Below are positions 42,368 through 51,023 of a DNA stretch of 64,000 nucleotides, piece after piece; the stretch's first letter is position 1, and each line of letters begins with the position of its first letter. The notes beneath the pieces are model-generated. The model worked only from the letters and a program-made list of their open reading frames with translations. It searched no databases and had not been told where the DNA came from. The DNA is from Sphingopyxis sp. YF1 (GTDB lineage Bacteria > Pseudomonadota > Alphaproteobacteria > Sphingomonadales > Sphingomonadaceae): contig NZ_CP033204.1 in the NCBI RefSeq assembly GCF_022701295.1, positions 62,001 through 126,000 on the forward strand, in the 5' to 3' direction. A program made the translations under genes and the position numbers.

Positions 42368-43477
42368 TTACCGCGCCGGCGCGCGGACCCGGCCCTTGCG
42401 CCGTTCCATCGGCGCCGACGGCATATGCGCGTCGGACAATCGCTTCGCCTCGGCGGCATCGACGCCCAGTTCGGTCAGCGCGCGGACCAGCGCGTCGGCG
42501 GGCGGGACCGCGATGTCGGGCAGCACGCCGACGCCTTCCCAGTCCTGCCCGGTCGCGGGGTCATAGGTGCGACCGACGGGGATGAAGCCGGTGAAGCCGC
42601 CGCCCAGTTCCTCGCCGCGCCCGAAATGATTGGCGCCCGCGGTCGGGTCGCCGATCAGCACCCCGCGCCCCGTATGCTTCATCGCCAGCGAGAAATGCTC
42701 GGCCGCCGACGCGGTCGCCCCCGAGGTCAGCACATAGATTCGGGCATCGCGCAGCCGCGCGTCGCCGTTCGGCATCGCCCAATGCTCGCGCGTCACCATG
42801 CCCGCGGCGCCCGCGACCTTGCGCATCGAGGGAATGCCGTCGATCGGCGATCCGCCCTGCGCATCGACCGACGCGCGCGTCGCCATCGTCACCAGCCGCG
42901 TTTCCTTTGCGAACAGCCAGGGAAAGATGACGTCCATCTGGTCCATGCCGCCGCCGCCGTGTGTCCGGATGTCGAAGATGATCGCCCGGGCATCGGCATG
43001 GTCGGCCATGAATTTCGCCGCCGTCGCGGTCACCGCGGGATCGTTCGGAAAGACGTTGAAGCGCACGAAGGCGATTCCCGGCGCGATCCATCCCGCCTGC
43101 TCGACGGGCACGCGCGGCGGGCGTTTCACCGGCGCGGCACCGCCCGGCGCGGGGGCGGCATTGTCGGGTGCGCGGACGCGCAGATGTCCGTCGGGCGACA
43201 CCGCGCTCACATCGGCATCGATCGCGGTGCCCAGCGCCGCGCCGGTCAGCGGCGCGTAGCGCCCCGCGGCAATCGCGGCGCGGATCGCCGCGGCGTAGCG
43301 CCGCCCCGTGTCGGGGTAGACATAGTCGCGTTCGAGCAGCGCGGCGTAGGTTTCGGCAACGGCGTTGGCATCGACTGCGGGGGCGGGCGCGGCCTCTTCG
43401 GCGGCGACCACCGGCAGCACGGCAAGCGGCGCCGTGGCCATCAGCAGGGCGGGAAGGAGGCGCGAAAAACCTGTCAT
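42368..43477 (-). CDS. S41-family C-terminal-processing-like peptidase
   Basis: A 369-residue exported serine protease. Signal peptide ends near VVAAEE; a helical N-terminal part (AVAETYAALLERDYVYPDTG) is followed by the S41 core: AIIFDIRTHGGGGMDQMDVI, IYVLTSGATASAAEHFSLAM (nucleophile Ser in the SGATAS segment) and GEELGGGFTGFIPVGRTYDP. It lacks an obvious PDZ domain, as in the retinol-binding/tricorn-like subgroup. Start 43477 has a GGAGA site. A BlaI/MecI-type palindrome sits 57 bases upstream, suggesting control by a BlaI-like repressor encoded elsewhere. Confidence 0.83.
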   Translation of the reverse strand: MTGFSRLLPALLMATAPLAVLPVVAAEEAAPAPAVDANAVAETYAALLERDYVYPDTGRRYAAAIRAAIAAGRYAPLTGAALGTAIDADVSAVSPDGHLRVRAPDNAAPAPGGAAPVKRPPRVPVEQAGWIAPGIAFVRFNVFPNDPAVTATAAKFMADHADARAIIFDIRTHGGGGMDQMDVIFPWLFAKETRLVTMATRASVDAQGGSPIDGIPSMRKVAGAAGMVTREHWAMPNGDARLRDARIYVLTSGATASAAEHFSLAMKHTGRGVLIGDPTAGANHFGRGEELGGGFTGFIPVGRTYDPATGQDWEGVGVLPDIAVPPADALVRALTELGVDAAEAKRLSDAHMPSAPMERRKGRVRAPAR

Positions 43478-43533
43478 GACAAATCTCCACTGGCCCCGGC
43501 AAGCGGGGTGTATCACGTCCTCAATACAGATCA

Positions 43534-43547
43534 ACTACATTTGTAGT
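43534..43547. promoter_or_regulatory. BlaI/MecI-type operator upstream of the S41 peptidase
   Basis: ACTACATTTGTAGT is a perfect palindrome around TT and fits the TACAnnTGTA consensus recognised by BlaI/MecI/CopY-type repressors. It lies between the stop of a small membrane-protein gene and the S41 start, the right place for a promoter of the protease. No blaI or blaR1 gene is in the window. Confidence 0.7.
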
Positions 43548-43554
43548 CGAATGA

Positions 43555-43761
43555 TCAGGACTGCGCTCTTTTGCGCGCGAGCCAGATCAGCACGACACCG
43601 AGAAGCGACAAAAGCGCGCCATTGCGCGTCCAGACCCGGTCGCCGAGCATGAAGCTGTCGGCGGGCCAGCGCACGATGTCGAGCCCCTGCAGGATCCACA
43701 GCCCGCCCATCATGATCGCCGCGATGCCGACGATCGCCATCAGGCCCTTCAGAGCCGCCAT
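43555..43761 (-). CDS. Small two-helix membrane protein, 68 aa
   Basis: Not recognised by name. Two hydrophobic helices (about 5-28 and 47-63) separated by the short loop WPADSFMLGDRVWTRNG, ending in ARKRAQS. This GL.ILQG..I..W..SFM.GD..W pattern is seen in small conserved proteobacterial membrane proteins. It follows the acyltransferase gene by 12 bases in the same direction and is probably cotranscribed with it. GGGAGAG precedes the ATG. Confidence 0.6.
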   Translation of the reverse strand: MAALKGLMAIVGIAAIMMGGLWILQGLDIVRWPADSFMLGDRVWTRNGALLSLLGVVLIWLARKRAQS

Positions 43762-43773
43762 GCCCGCTCTCCC

Positions 43774-44907
43774 CTATTTCCGCTGCAGTCCGATCAGCGG
43801 CCGCAGCCAGCCGATGCTGCGCCCGATCGCGTAGAAAAGCCAGCATCCGGTGACGGTCGCGACAAGCAGGATCAGGAAGGAGGGCAGCGCCGCGACCTGT
43901 CCCTTGAGCAGCCACCAGCCGACGACGACGATGATCGTCTGGTGGACGATGTAGAAGGGGAAGACCGCCTCGGCGAGCATCGCGCGGCTCGGACGATCGC
44001 GGTTCCACCAGCGATCGGCGATCCCGACCAGCGCGACGATCAGCAGCCAGCCGTTGATATGGCGTGCGACATGATAGGGCAGGAACACCCAGTCGGGCGC
44101 GACCGTGTCGCCCGGCCATGTTCCTTCGATCCACGCGACGGGGATGAAGGCGAGCAGCCCGACGACCAGCGCGACCTTCCACCAGCGCGCCACCGCCTCG
44201 AACAGGATCGGCCGCACCCGCAGCAGCCAGCCGATGCCGAAGGCGGCGAGATAATGGAGATGCGACGGCCCGTCGTCGAACAGCGCATGCGTCTCGTCAT
44301 GGTCGGGAAAGGCGAGATAGAGCGCGATCCACCACAGGGCGGGCACGACCAGCAGCCGCCATCCGCCGAGCAGCTGCGCCGCGCCATCGGCGATCCGCGC
44401 CCGCGCCGCCCGGGGGATCAGCGCGAGCAGCAGTGCCGCGAGCATCGTATAGACCCACAGGTAAACGACGAACCACAGATGCTGCCACGTCGGCAGCGCG
44501 ATGCCGTCGATGAACTGGAAGCCGAAATAATCGTGCAGCCAGAAATGCAGGAAGCCGTGCGGGTAGCCGTGCTGGCCCTTGAGGTCGATCCACGGCTGCG
44601 GCGGGATGATCACGATCATGCCGAACAGCAAGGGGATCAGCAGCCGCGCGCTGCGCGACCTCGCAAAACGGCCCGGCCCGCCGAGCTTGGCGAACAAGGC
44701 CGCGCTCGCATAACCCGATACGAGGAACAGCAACGCCAGCCGCCAGCTGTTCGTCGCCAGCATCGGGATCGCCACCCAGTCAAGCGGCTCGGCGATCTTC
44801 ACATGCCAGTCCCACGGCACGAAATACATGCCGATATGATAGAGGATGAGCAGCGCAAACGCCCCGATGCGGAGCCAGTCCATGCCGTAATGGCGTTGCG
44901 CTGTCAC
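43774..44907 (-). CDS. Acyltransferase-3 family membrane protein (OpgC/MdoC-like)
   Basis: A 377-residue inner-membrane protein with about ten helices that would transfer an acyl group (for example succinyl or acetyl) to a surface glycan. It opens RHYGMDWLRIGAFALLILYH, with the conserved His of helix 1, and has RSRSARLLIPLLFGMIVIIP, TWQHLWFVVYLWVYT and FPFYIVHQTIIVVVGWW, all typical. Length equals that of MdoC-type proteins. No glycan-synthesis genes are nearby, so the acceptor is unknown. Confidence 0.83.
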   Translation of the reverse strand: MTAQRHYGMDWLRIGAFALLILYHIGMYFVPWDWHVKIAEPLDWVAIPMLATNSWRLALLFLVSGYASAALFAKLGGPGRFARSRSARLLIPLLFGMIVIIPPQPWIDLKGQHGYPHGFLHFWLHDYFGFQFIDGIALPTWQHLWFVVYLWVYTMLAALLLALIPRAARARIADGAAQLLGGWRLLVVPALWWIALYLAFPDHDETHALFDDGPSHLHYLAAFGIGWLLRVRPILFEAVARWWKVALVVGLLAFIPVAWIEGTWPGDTVAPDWVFLPYHVARHINGWLLIVALVGIADRWWNRDRPSRAMLAEAVFPFYIVHQTIIVVVGWWLLKGQVAALPSFLILLVATVTGCWLFYAIGRSIGWLRPLIGLQRK

Positions 44908-44924
44908 AGGCCCCCCTTCACCCC

Positions 44925-44998
44925 GTCATTGCGAGCGCAGCGAAGCAATCCAGAGCGGTTTACGCAACCCTGGATTGCTTCGCTGCGCTCGCAATGAC
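44925..44998. repeat. Perfect 29-base inverted repeat (GCGAAGCAATCCAG type)
   Basis: Arms 44925-44953 and 44970-44998 are exact reverse complements over 29 bases with a 16-base loop. The same element with 23-base perfect arms lies at 49520-49585. It ends 4 bases before the stop of the carboxyltransferase gene. It could form a strong hairpin in RNA from either strand, but no T-run follows. Confidence 0.85.
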
Positions 44999-45002
44999 GA
45001 AA

Positions 45003-46520
45003 TTACCGGAGCACCCGCCACGCCAGCTCGGCGAACTCGCACAGGAGCGGCCGTGTGTCGCGCGGGTCGATGATATCCTCGACGCCATATTTCTCCGCCG
45101 TGCGGAACGGACTTCGCACGCGGTTGAGCCGCTCGCGGATCGCCTCGAGATGCGCCGCGGGGTCCTCGGCCGCCTCGAGCTCGCTCTTGTACGCGACCTC
45201 GACCCCGCCCTCGATCGGCAGGCTGCCCCAGTCGCCCGAGGGCCAGGCGAATCGGTACTGGAAGCGCTCGGCGTTCGACATCGCGCTCCCCGCGATCCCG
45301 TAAGCGCGCCGCACCACCACCGACGCCAGCGGCACCGACGCGCGATAGATGGCGTTCATCGCCTGCACGCCGTAGCGGATCGTCCCGGTCCTTTCGGCCT
45401 CGCCGCCGATCATGAAGCCCGGATTGTCGACGAGATGCACGATCGGCAGCCGGAACTGGTCGGCCATCTTGACGAAGCGCTCGGCCTTTTCGCTCGTCTT
45501 CGCGTCCCACGATCCGCCGAGGTACGAGGGATCGCTCGCGAGCACCGCGACCGGCCAGCCGTCGAGCCGCGCAAAGGCGGTGATCGCCGCGCGCCCCCAG
45601 CGCGCGCCCATTTCGAAGACGCTGCCCCGGTCGAACACGGCCTCGACGATGCGCCGCATCGAATAGACCTGTTTCGCCTCGCGCGGCACGACCGAGAGCA
45701 GGCTCTCGTCGCGGCGCCCGACCGGGTCGCGGCATTCGGTCCGCGCGGCGCGCTCGTGGATCGACGAGGGCAGGTACGACAGGAAGCGCCGCGCCGCGGC
45801 GAACGCCTCGGCCTCCGACGCCACCTCGTCGTCGACGACGCCGTTGCGCGTATGGACGTCGACCCCGCCCAGCTCCTCGCGGTCCAGCGTATCGCCGATC
45901 GCCGCCGCGACCGCGGGCCCCGCCGCGAAAAGCTGCGACAGCCCGCGTACCATGATGCTGTAATGGCTCGCCACCACCCGCGCCGCGCCCAGCCCCGCGG
46001 TCGGGCCCAGCGCGAGCGCGACCACCGGCACGGTGTCGAGATTGGCGATGATCTGGTCCCAGCCGGGAACCGCGGGGATATAGGTATAGCCCATGTCCTC
46101 CAATGTCTTGACCGACCCGCCGCCGCCGGTGCCGTCGATCATGCGGATCAGGGGCAGGCGATATTCGTGCGCCATCGCCTCGCACTGGATGAACTTGCGG
46201 TGCAGCGCCGCATCGGCGGCGCCGCCGCGCACGGTGAAATCATCGGCGCTCGCGACCACCGGCCGCCCATCCACATTGGCGCGCCCGAAGATGAAGTTCG
46301 ACGCCGCCAGATCCTCGAGCTCGCCGTCGGGGCCATAGCTGCCGCGCCCCGCGATCTTGCCGATCTCGCGAAAGCTGCCGGGGTCGACGATCGCCGCGAG
46401 CCGCGCCCGCGCGTCCATCTTGCCGCGCCCGTGCTGGCGCGCGACCTTTTCCTCGCCGCCCATCTTTTCGGCCATCGCGCGTCGCGCGCCCAGCTCTTCG
46501 ACTTCTTTTTTCCAGCTCAT
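45003..46520 (-). CDS. Acyl-CoA carboxylase carboxyltransferase subunit
   Basis: A 505-residue protein of the PccB/AccD5/MccB class that moves the carboxyl group from carboxybiotin to an acyl-CoA. Both crotonase-like halves are visible: RLPLIRMIDGTGGGGSVKTL with oxyanion glycines in the first, and FRLPIVHLVDNPGFMIGGEAERTGTIRYG in the second; the N-terminal GRGKMDARARLAAIVDPGSF is typical. No biotin carboxylase or biotin carrier gene lies next to it, so the partner is encoded elsewhere. Propionyl-, acetyl- or branched acyl-CoA are all possible. Confidence 0.85.
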   Translation of the reverse strand: MSWKKEVEELGARRAMAEKMGGEEKVARQHGRGKMDARARLAAIVDPGSFREIGKIAGRGSYGPDGELEDLAASNFIFGRANVDGRPVVASADDFTVRGGAADAALHRKFIQCEAMAHEYRLPLIRMIDGTGGGGSVKTLEDMGYTYIPAVPGWDQIIANLDTVPVVALALGPTAGLGAARVVASHYSIMVRGLSQLFAAGPAVAAAIGDTLDREELGGVDVHTRNGVVDDEVASEAEAFAAARRFLSYLPSSIHERAARTECRDPVGRRDESLLSVVPREAKQVYSMRRIVEAVFDRGSVFEMGARWGRAAITAFARLDGWPVAVLASDPSYLGGSWDAKTSEKAERFVKMADQFRLPIVHLVDNPGFMIGGEAERTGTIRYGVQAMNAIYRASVPLASVVVRRAYGIAGSAMSNAERFQYRFAWPSGDWGSLPIEGGVEVAYKSELEAAEDPAAHLEAIRERLNRVRSPFRTAEKYGVEDIIDPRDTRPLLCEFAELAWRVLR

Positions 46521-46576
46521 GGGCGGAAGGCTATCTTACGTTGACGGAAACGTCATGCAAAACCTATCGTGCCCCG

Positions 46577-47077
46577 ATGACCCCCCGAACCCTCGCCGTC
46601 CTCGGCGCCCTGCTCCTGCCGCTCACCGCCGTCCACGCCGCCGCCGACAAGGCGCCGCGCACCATCGCGGGCGTCGAGGATCCCTATCGGACCGACGCTT
46701 TCGCCGAGGGCAGCGACCCGATGCCGGCGGTCGATGCCGCGCTCGCCGCGGCGCAGGCTTCGGGCAAGCGCGTGCTGCTGGTGATGGGAATGAACGGCTG
46801 CCACGACAGCGCCTGGCTCGCCAATCTGGTCGCGAGCGAGCGCTTCGCGCCAGTGCGCGACCGCTATCACATCGTCTTTGCCGACATCGGCATGCCGCAC
46901 CGCGGCATCGTGCGCAACGCCGCGGTGCCGAAACGCTTCGGCTTCAGGATCAAGGGCACCCCGACGGTCGCGGTGCTCGATGCCGACGGCAAGGTCCTCA
47001 ACCGCAAGGCCGCGCCCAAATGGCGCAACGCGGCGAGCCGCAGCGACGACGCCATCTATGACGAACTGATGCAATAG
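46577..47077 (+). CDS. Exported thioredoxin-fold protein without a CxxC motif
   Basis: A 166-residue secreted protein with signal peptide (about 1-21, ending AVHAAADK) and a thioredoxin-like fold: KRVLLVMGMNGCHDSAWLA where WCxxC would stand, then a strand ending HIVFADIGMPHRG and the cis-Pro segment FRIKGTPTVAVLDADGKVL. Only one Cys of the active-site pair remains (C-H-D-S), so it cannot form the usual disulfide and may act as a single-Cys isomerase, glutathione-type enzyme or binding protein. It is 10 bases upstream of the SDR gene. Confidence 0.75.
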   Translation: MTPRTLAVLGALLLPLTAVHAAADKAPRTIAGVEDPYRTDAFAEGSDPMPAVDAALAAAQASGKRVLLVMGMNGCHDSAWLANLVASERFAPVRDRYHIVFADIGMPHRGIVRNAAVPKRFGFRIKGTPTVAVLDADGKVLNRKAAPKWRNAASRSDDAIYDELMQ

Positions 47078-47087
47078 GGAGAGAGAG

Positions 47088-47867
47088 ATGACCGAGATGA
47101 ACCTTGCGGGGCGCACCGCGCTCGTCACCGGCGCCTCGCGCGGCATCGGCCGCGGCATCGCCATCGGCCTCGCCGAAGCCGGCGCCGACGTTGCGGTCAA
47201 CTACACGCGCGGCGAGGAGGCCGCCGCCGAAACCGTCGCCGCGATCCGGGCGCTGGGCCGCAAGGCCAGGGCCTATCAGGCGTCGGTCGCCGACGAGGGT
47301 GCCTGCGCCGGGATGGTCGCCGCGGTCGAGGCCGATTTCGGCCCACTGTCGATCCTCGTCAACAATGCCGGTATCGCGAGCCGTGGGCTGTCGGTCGCCG
47401 ACACCAGCCCCGAAGAGGTCGATAAATTGTTCGCGGTCCACGCCGCGGGCCCGCACCGGCTGTCGCGCCTCGCGCTGCCGCAACTGCGCACCCACGCCCG
47501 CAGCGACATCATCGTCATCTCGAGCATCGCGACGCTCAGCAATTCGCCCAACGGCGCGCCCTACACGATGGCAAAGGCGGCGGGCGAAGCGCTCGCGATC
47601 ACGCTGGCCAAGGAAGAGCTGGCGAACGGCGTCCGCGTCAACATCGTCGCCCCCGCGCTCACCGTCAGCGACATGGGCGAACGTCTGTCGCGCGCGATCA
47701 CCGGACAGGACGACATCCAGCATCTCGCCGCCAAAATGCCCTTCGGCCGCGTCGCCGTCCCCGCCGACGTCGCGGCGGCGGTGGTCTGGTTCGTCAGCGA
47801 CGCCAACCCCTATTGCTCGGGGCAGAAGCTCAACATCGACGGCGCGGGCATGGCGACCTTTCGCTGA
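47088..47867 (+). CDS. Short-chain dehydrogenase/reductase
   Basis: A 259-residue classical SDR: TGASRGIGRGIAIGL cofactor loop, NNAGIAS, SSIATLSNSPNG with the active-site Ser, Y-x-x-x-K in YTMAKAAGEAL and the C-terminal SGQKLNIDGAG of the FabG-like group. A GGGAGAGAG ribosome site precedes ATG 47088. Substrate unknown; FabG-like ketoreductase or alcohol dehydrogenase are possible. A truncated relative of its 3' end occurs at 33758. Confidence 0.86.
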   Translation: MTEMNLAGRTALVTGASRGIGRGIAIGLAEAGADVAVNYTRGEEAAAETVAAIRALGRKARAYQASVADEGACAGMVAAVEADFGPLSILVNNAGIASRGLSVADTSPEEVDKLFAVHAAGPHRLSRLALPQLRTHARSDIIVISSIATLSNSPNGAPYTMAKAAGEALAITLAKEELANGVRVNIVAPALTVSDMGERLSRAITGQDDIQHLAAKMPFGRVAVPADVAAAVVWFVSDANPYCSGQKLNIDGAGMATFR

Positions 47868-48059
47868 GCCGCGCATCTCCCCCGCCGGGTGGCGGGAGAC
47901 GACCGGTGCGGATGTCGGACGATCCTTCCTGTGGCCGATGGCGCTGCGGCGGCCGTTCAAGCCAATCCGTTTCCCGTTCCCAGGTCCGCCCGGGCCGGCG
48001 ATTGCCTGCCGCCGACGATCGCCCTTTGCGCGACGGACCCGCGCGCCTATATCGGCGCG

Positions 48060-49502
48060 ATGACCAGTCTCACCGATCCCCGCCGCTTCCTCTATCGCGC
48101 CGACGCGCTCGACCCCGATCTGGCGCAGAAGCTCGCGCGCGAGGCGCTGGCCAAGGCCGACGACGGCGAACTCTATCTGCAATATCGCGCGACCGAGAGC
48201 TTCGGGTTCGACGACAGGCGGCTCAAGACCGCCGACTATTCGACCGACGCGGGTTTCGGCCTGCGCGCCGTGTCGGGCGAGATGACGGGCTTTGCCCATG
48301 CCAGCGACATCAGCGCCGGCGCGATCCGCCGCGCCGCGGAGACGCTCGCGCTGCTCGACCCGGCGAACCAGCCGCACGCCGCGCCGCCGCCGCGCACCAA
48401 CCGCCACCTCTATGACGAGGCGAACCCGCTCGACCTGATCCCCTTCGCGAAGAAGGTCGCGCTGTGCCAGGAGGTCGACGCCGCCGCGCGCGCGCGCGAT
48501 CCGCGCGTCGTGCAGGTCTCGGTCGCGCTCGCGGGCAGCTGGTCGGTGGTCGAGATCGTCCGCGCCGACGGTTTCCTCGCCACCGACATCCGCCCGCTCG
48601 TCCGGCTCAACGTCAGCATCGTGGTCGAGGAGAATGGCCGCCGCGAATCGGGCTATTTCGGCCTCGGCGGGCGCTACATGTACGACCATCTGTTCGAACC
48701 CGCGCAGTGGAACCGCGCGATCGACGAGGCGCTGGCACAGGCGCTCGTCAACCTGCGCGCGGTCGACGCGCCCGCGGGCGAGTTCACCGTGCTGCTCGGC
48801 CCCGGCTGGCCGGGCGTGCTGCTCCACGAAGCCGTCGGCCACGGGCTCGAGGGCGATTTCAACCGCAAGGGCACGAGCGCCTTTTCGGGCCGCATCGGCG
48901 AGCGCGTGGCGGTGCCCGGCGTCACCGTGGTCGACGACGGCAGCCTCGAAAGCCCCGAAGGCGGCGGTCGCCGCGGCTCGCTGTCGATCGATGACGAGGG
49001 CACCCCGACGCAGGAGACGGTGCTGATCGAGGACGGCATCCTCAAGGGCTATATGCAGGACCGGCTCAACGCGCGGCTGATGGGGGTCGCGCCGACCGGC
49101 AACGGGCGCCGCGAAAGCTTTGCCCACGCGCCGATGCCGCGAATGACCAACACCTTCATGAAGAGCGGCAAGGACGACCCCGCCGAGCTGTTGAGCCGCG
49201 TCAGGAACGGCATCTTCGCCAAGAGCTTCGGCGGCGGACAGGTCGACATCGTGTCGGGCAAGTTCGTCTTCAGCTGCACCGAGGCGTACAAGGTCGAGAA
49301 TGGCAAATTGGGCGACTCGATCAAGGGCGCGACGCTGATCGGCGACGGACCGAGCGTGCTCACCAAATTGCTCGGCATCGGCAACGACATGGCGATCGAC
49401 GAAGGGATCGGCGTGTGCGGCAAGGGCGGCCAGAGCGTCCCGGCAGGGGTCGGGCAGCCGACGCTGCTGGTCGGCGGGCTGACGGTGGGCGGGACGGCCT
49501 GA
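48060..49502 (+). CDS. tldD: Metalloprotease TldD
   Basis: A 480-residue TldD/PmbA-family zinc protease that with TldE/PmbA degrades unfolded peptides and processes peptide natural products in other bacteria. The zinc motif HEAVGHGLEGD (HExxxH) is clear, followed by NRKGTSAFSGRIGERVA and the C-terminal GQVDIVSGKFVFSCTEAY and GGLTVGG segments of TldD. No tldE is in the window, which is usual because the two are often unlinked. The start at 48060 is the first ATG consistent with the family N-terminus; no good ribosome site was found. Confidence 0.93.
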   Translation: MTSLTDPRRFLYRADALDPDLAQKLAREALAKADDGELYLQYRATESFGFDDRRLKTADYSTDAGFGLRAVSGEMTGFAHASDISAGAIRRAAETLALLDPANQPHAAPPPRTNRHLYDEANPLDLIPFAKKVALCQEVDAAARARDPRVVQVSVALAGSWSVVEIVRADGFLATDIRPLVRLNVSIVVEENGRRESGYFGLGGRYMYDHLFEPAQWNRAIDEALAQALVNLRAVDAPAGEFTVLLGPGWPGVLLHEAVGHGLEGDFNRKGTSAFSGRIGERVAVPGVTVVDDGSLESPEGGGRRGSLSIDDEGTPTQETVLIEDGILKGYMQDRLNARLMGVAPTGNGRRESFAHAPMPRMTNTFMKSGKDDPAELLSRVRNGIFAKSFGGGQVDIVSGKFVFSCTEAYKVENGKLGDSIKGATLIGDGPSVLTKLLGIGNDMAIDEGIGVCGKGGQSVPAGVGQPTLLVGGLTVGGTA

Positions 49503-49519
49503 CCCCCTCTCCATCGTCC

Positions 49520-49585
49520 TTGCGAGCGAAGCGAAGCAATCCGGAGCGGCCTGTCACACTCTGGATTGCTTCGCTTCGCTCGCAA
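49520..49585. repeat. Perfect 23-base inverted repeat (GCGAAGCAATCC type)
   Basis: Arms 49520-49542 and 49563-49585 are exact reverse complements over 23 bases around a 20-base loop. It is the same element family as at 44925. It lies 17 bases after the tldD stop. The rest of the gap to 49717 holds no gene. Confidence 0.85.
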
Positions 49586-49717
49586 TGACGCGACCCTGTG
49601 ACGCGCATCACTTGGCGTCGGCCGTTCTCGCGCCTATAGCGCTCTCAAACATAGAGAAGAATTGGGTCGCATGAACTTTTCCGCCGGGGGCGCCGCCGCC
49701 GGTTGCAGGGAGGATTT

Positions 49718-50929
49718 ATGCGCAAGACTTTCCAGTTCGCCTCGCTTGCGGCGATCGCCGCGATGCTGACCGCGCCGGCCGCGGCGCAGAAGACCACGGG
49801 TCCCAAGGAACGCTACGAAATGGACGCCGCGACGATGTCGGGCTTTGCCGCGATGGGGGGCGGAAAGGGCGGCATGGGCGGCGCGATGAGCATGATGTTC
49901 GGCGGCGGCCCCGACAAGGCGCTGGCGCGCCAGCTCTATCTGCGGCTCGGTTCGAACACGGTGCCGACCGCGCCGCCGCCCAAGGGCGACCATTTCTTCC
50001 TGCCGCAGGCGAAGCTCGGCAAATCGGTGCCGCTGATCAGCCCCGAGCGCAAGACCGGCGACTATACCCCCGAATTCGAACGGCCGAAGGGACGGCTGCT
50101 GCTCTACTGGGGCTGCGGCGCCAAGGCGGGGCCGGGGCAGCCGGTGATCATCGATTTCGCCAAGGTCGCGGCGGGGCAGGTGCCGCCGAACCTCTTCTCG
50201 ACCGCGGTGCCCGTGATCCGCGAAGTGTCGGCGTCGAACAGCAAATCCTATATGGAATGGCCGAACGGCAAGTCGGACAAATTTCCCGCGCGCGACAGCT
50301 CGCTGCTCGGCGCGCACCGCGTCGCGAGCAATGTCGGCAGCGACATCAATTTCACGCTGGCGCAGGATTATATGCCCGCGCTCCAGGCCTCGACCGCCGA
50401 CCAGCCCGACGGATCGGTGATGATCCGCTGGAACCCGGTCACCAACGCCACGGGCTATGCGGCGTGGACGATCGGCGGCATGGACCGCGGCGCGGGCGGC
50501 GGCGACATGGTGTGGTGGACGAGCAGCGCGACGAAGGAGTTCGGCGGCGGGCTGTGGGACTGGCTGCCCCCCTCGGTGGTCGCCAATCTGATCACCAAGA
50601 AGATCGTGATGCCGCCGTCGCAGACGACGTGCCAGATCCCCGCCGAGGTCAAGAAGGCATCGGGCGAGATGATGATCGGCAACCTCAATGCCTTCGGTCC
50701 CGAGGCGAATTTCTCCTATCCGCCCAAGCCCGCGGGCAATGCGGTATGGAACATCGACTGGACCGCGAAGGTGCGCTTCCGTTCGTACACGATGCTGATG
50801 GTCGGCGCCGACTTCGGGGGCATGGGCGGGATGAGCGGCGGCGGCGAAAGCAGCACCCCGGCCGACAAGCCCAAGAAGAAGAAATGCAAGGGGCCGCTCG
50901 GCATTCCGCTGCCCGATTCGGCCTGCTGA
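49718..50929 (+). CDS. Exported protein with Gly/Met-rich segments, unknown function
   Basis: Not recognised. 403 residues with a signal peptide (about 1-22, ending APAAAQK). Glycine/methionine-rich stretches (GGGKGGMGGAMSMMFGGG near 50; GGMGGMSGGG near the C-terminus) flank a body with WGCGAKAGPGQPVIIDFAKV and WNPVTNATGYAAWTIGGM, the latter resembling a fibronectin-type strand pattern. The Lys-rich, Cys-containing tail KPKKKKCKGPLGIPLPDSAC follows. Start 49718 has AGGGAGGA. Sphingomonad-type protein of unknown role, acting outside the cytoplasm. Confidence 0.7.
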   Translation: MRKTFQFASLAAIAAMLTAPAAAQKTTGPKERYEMDAATMSGFAAMGGGKGGMGGAMSMMFGGGPDKALARQLYLRLGSNTVPTAPPPKGDHFFLPQAKLGKSVPLISPERKTGDYTPEFERPKGRLLLYWGCGAKAGPGQPVIIDFAKVAAGQVPPNLFSTAVPVIREVSASNSKSYMEWPNGKSDKFPARDSSLLGAHRVASNVGSDINFTLAQDYMPALQASTADQPDGSVMIRWNPVTNATGYAAWTIGGMDRGAGGGDMVWWTSSATKEFGGGLWDWLPPSVVANLITKKIVMPPSQTTCQIPAEVKKASGEMMIGNLNAFGPEANFSYPPKPAGNAVWNIDWTAKVRFRSYTMLMVGADFGGMGGMSGGGESSTPADKPKKKKCKGPLGIPLPDSAC

Positions 50930-51023
50930 CCGGCGGAAAAGTGCGGGCGAGTCAGTTGTCGTTCACGCGTTCCTTCCTATATCTGCGGCAGAGGGTGTGT
51001 GTTGAATGACAGGAGTCTTACCC

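Noticed and set aside
46998..49514. An 838-codon leftward open frame opposite the SDR and tldD genes
   Set aside because: Both rightward genes have full catalytic motifs (YxxxK, HExxxH). The leftward frame is low-complexity and spans two genes.
44925..49585. Inverted repeats as the ends of a composite transposon
   Set aside because: The genes between them (carboxyltransferase, thioredoxin-like, SDR, tldD) include no transposase, and each element is itself a hairpin of the type scattered through sphingomonad genomes.
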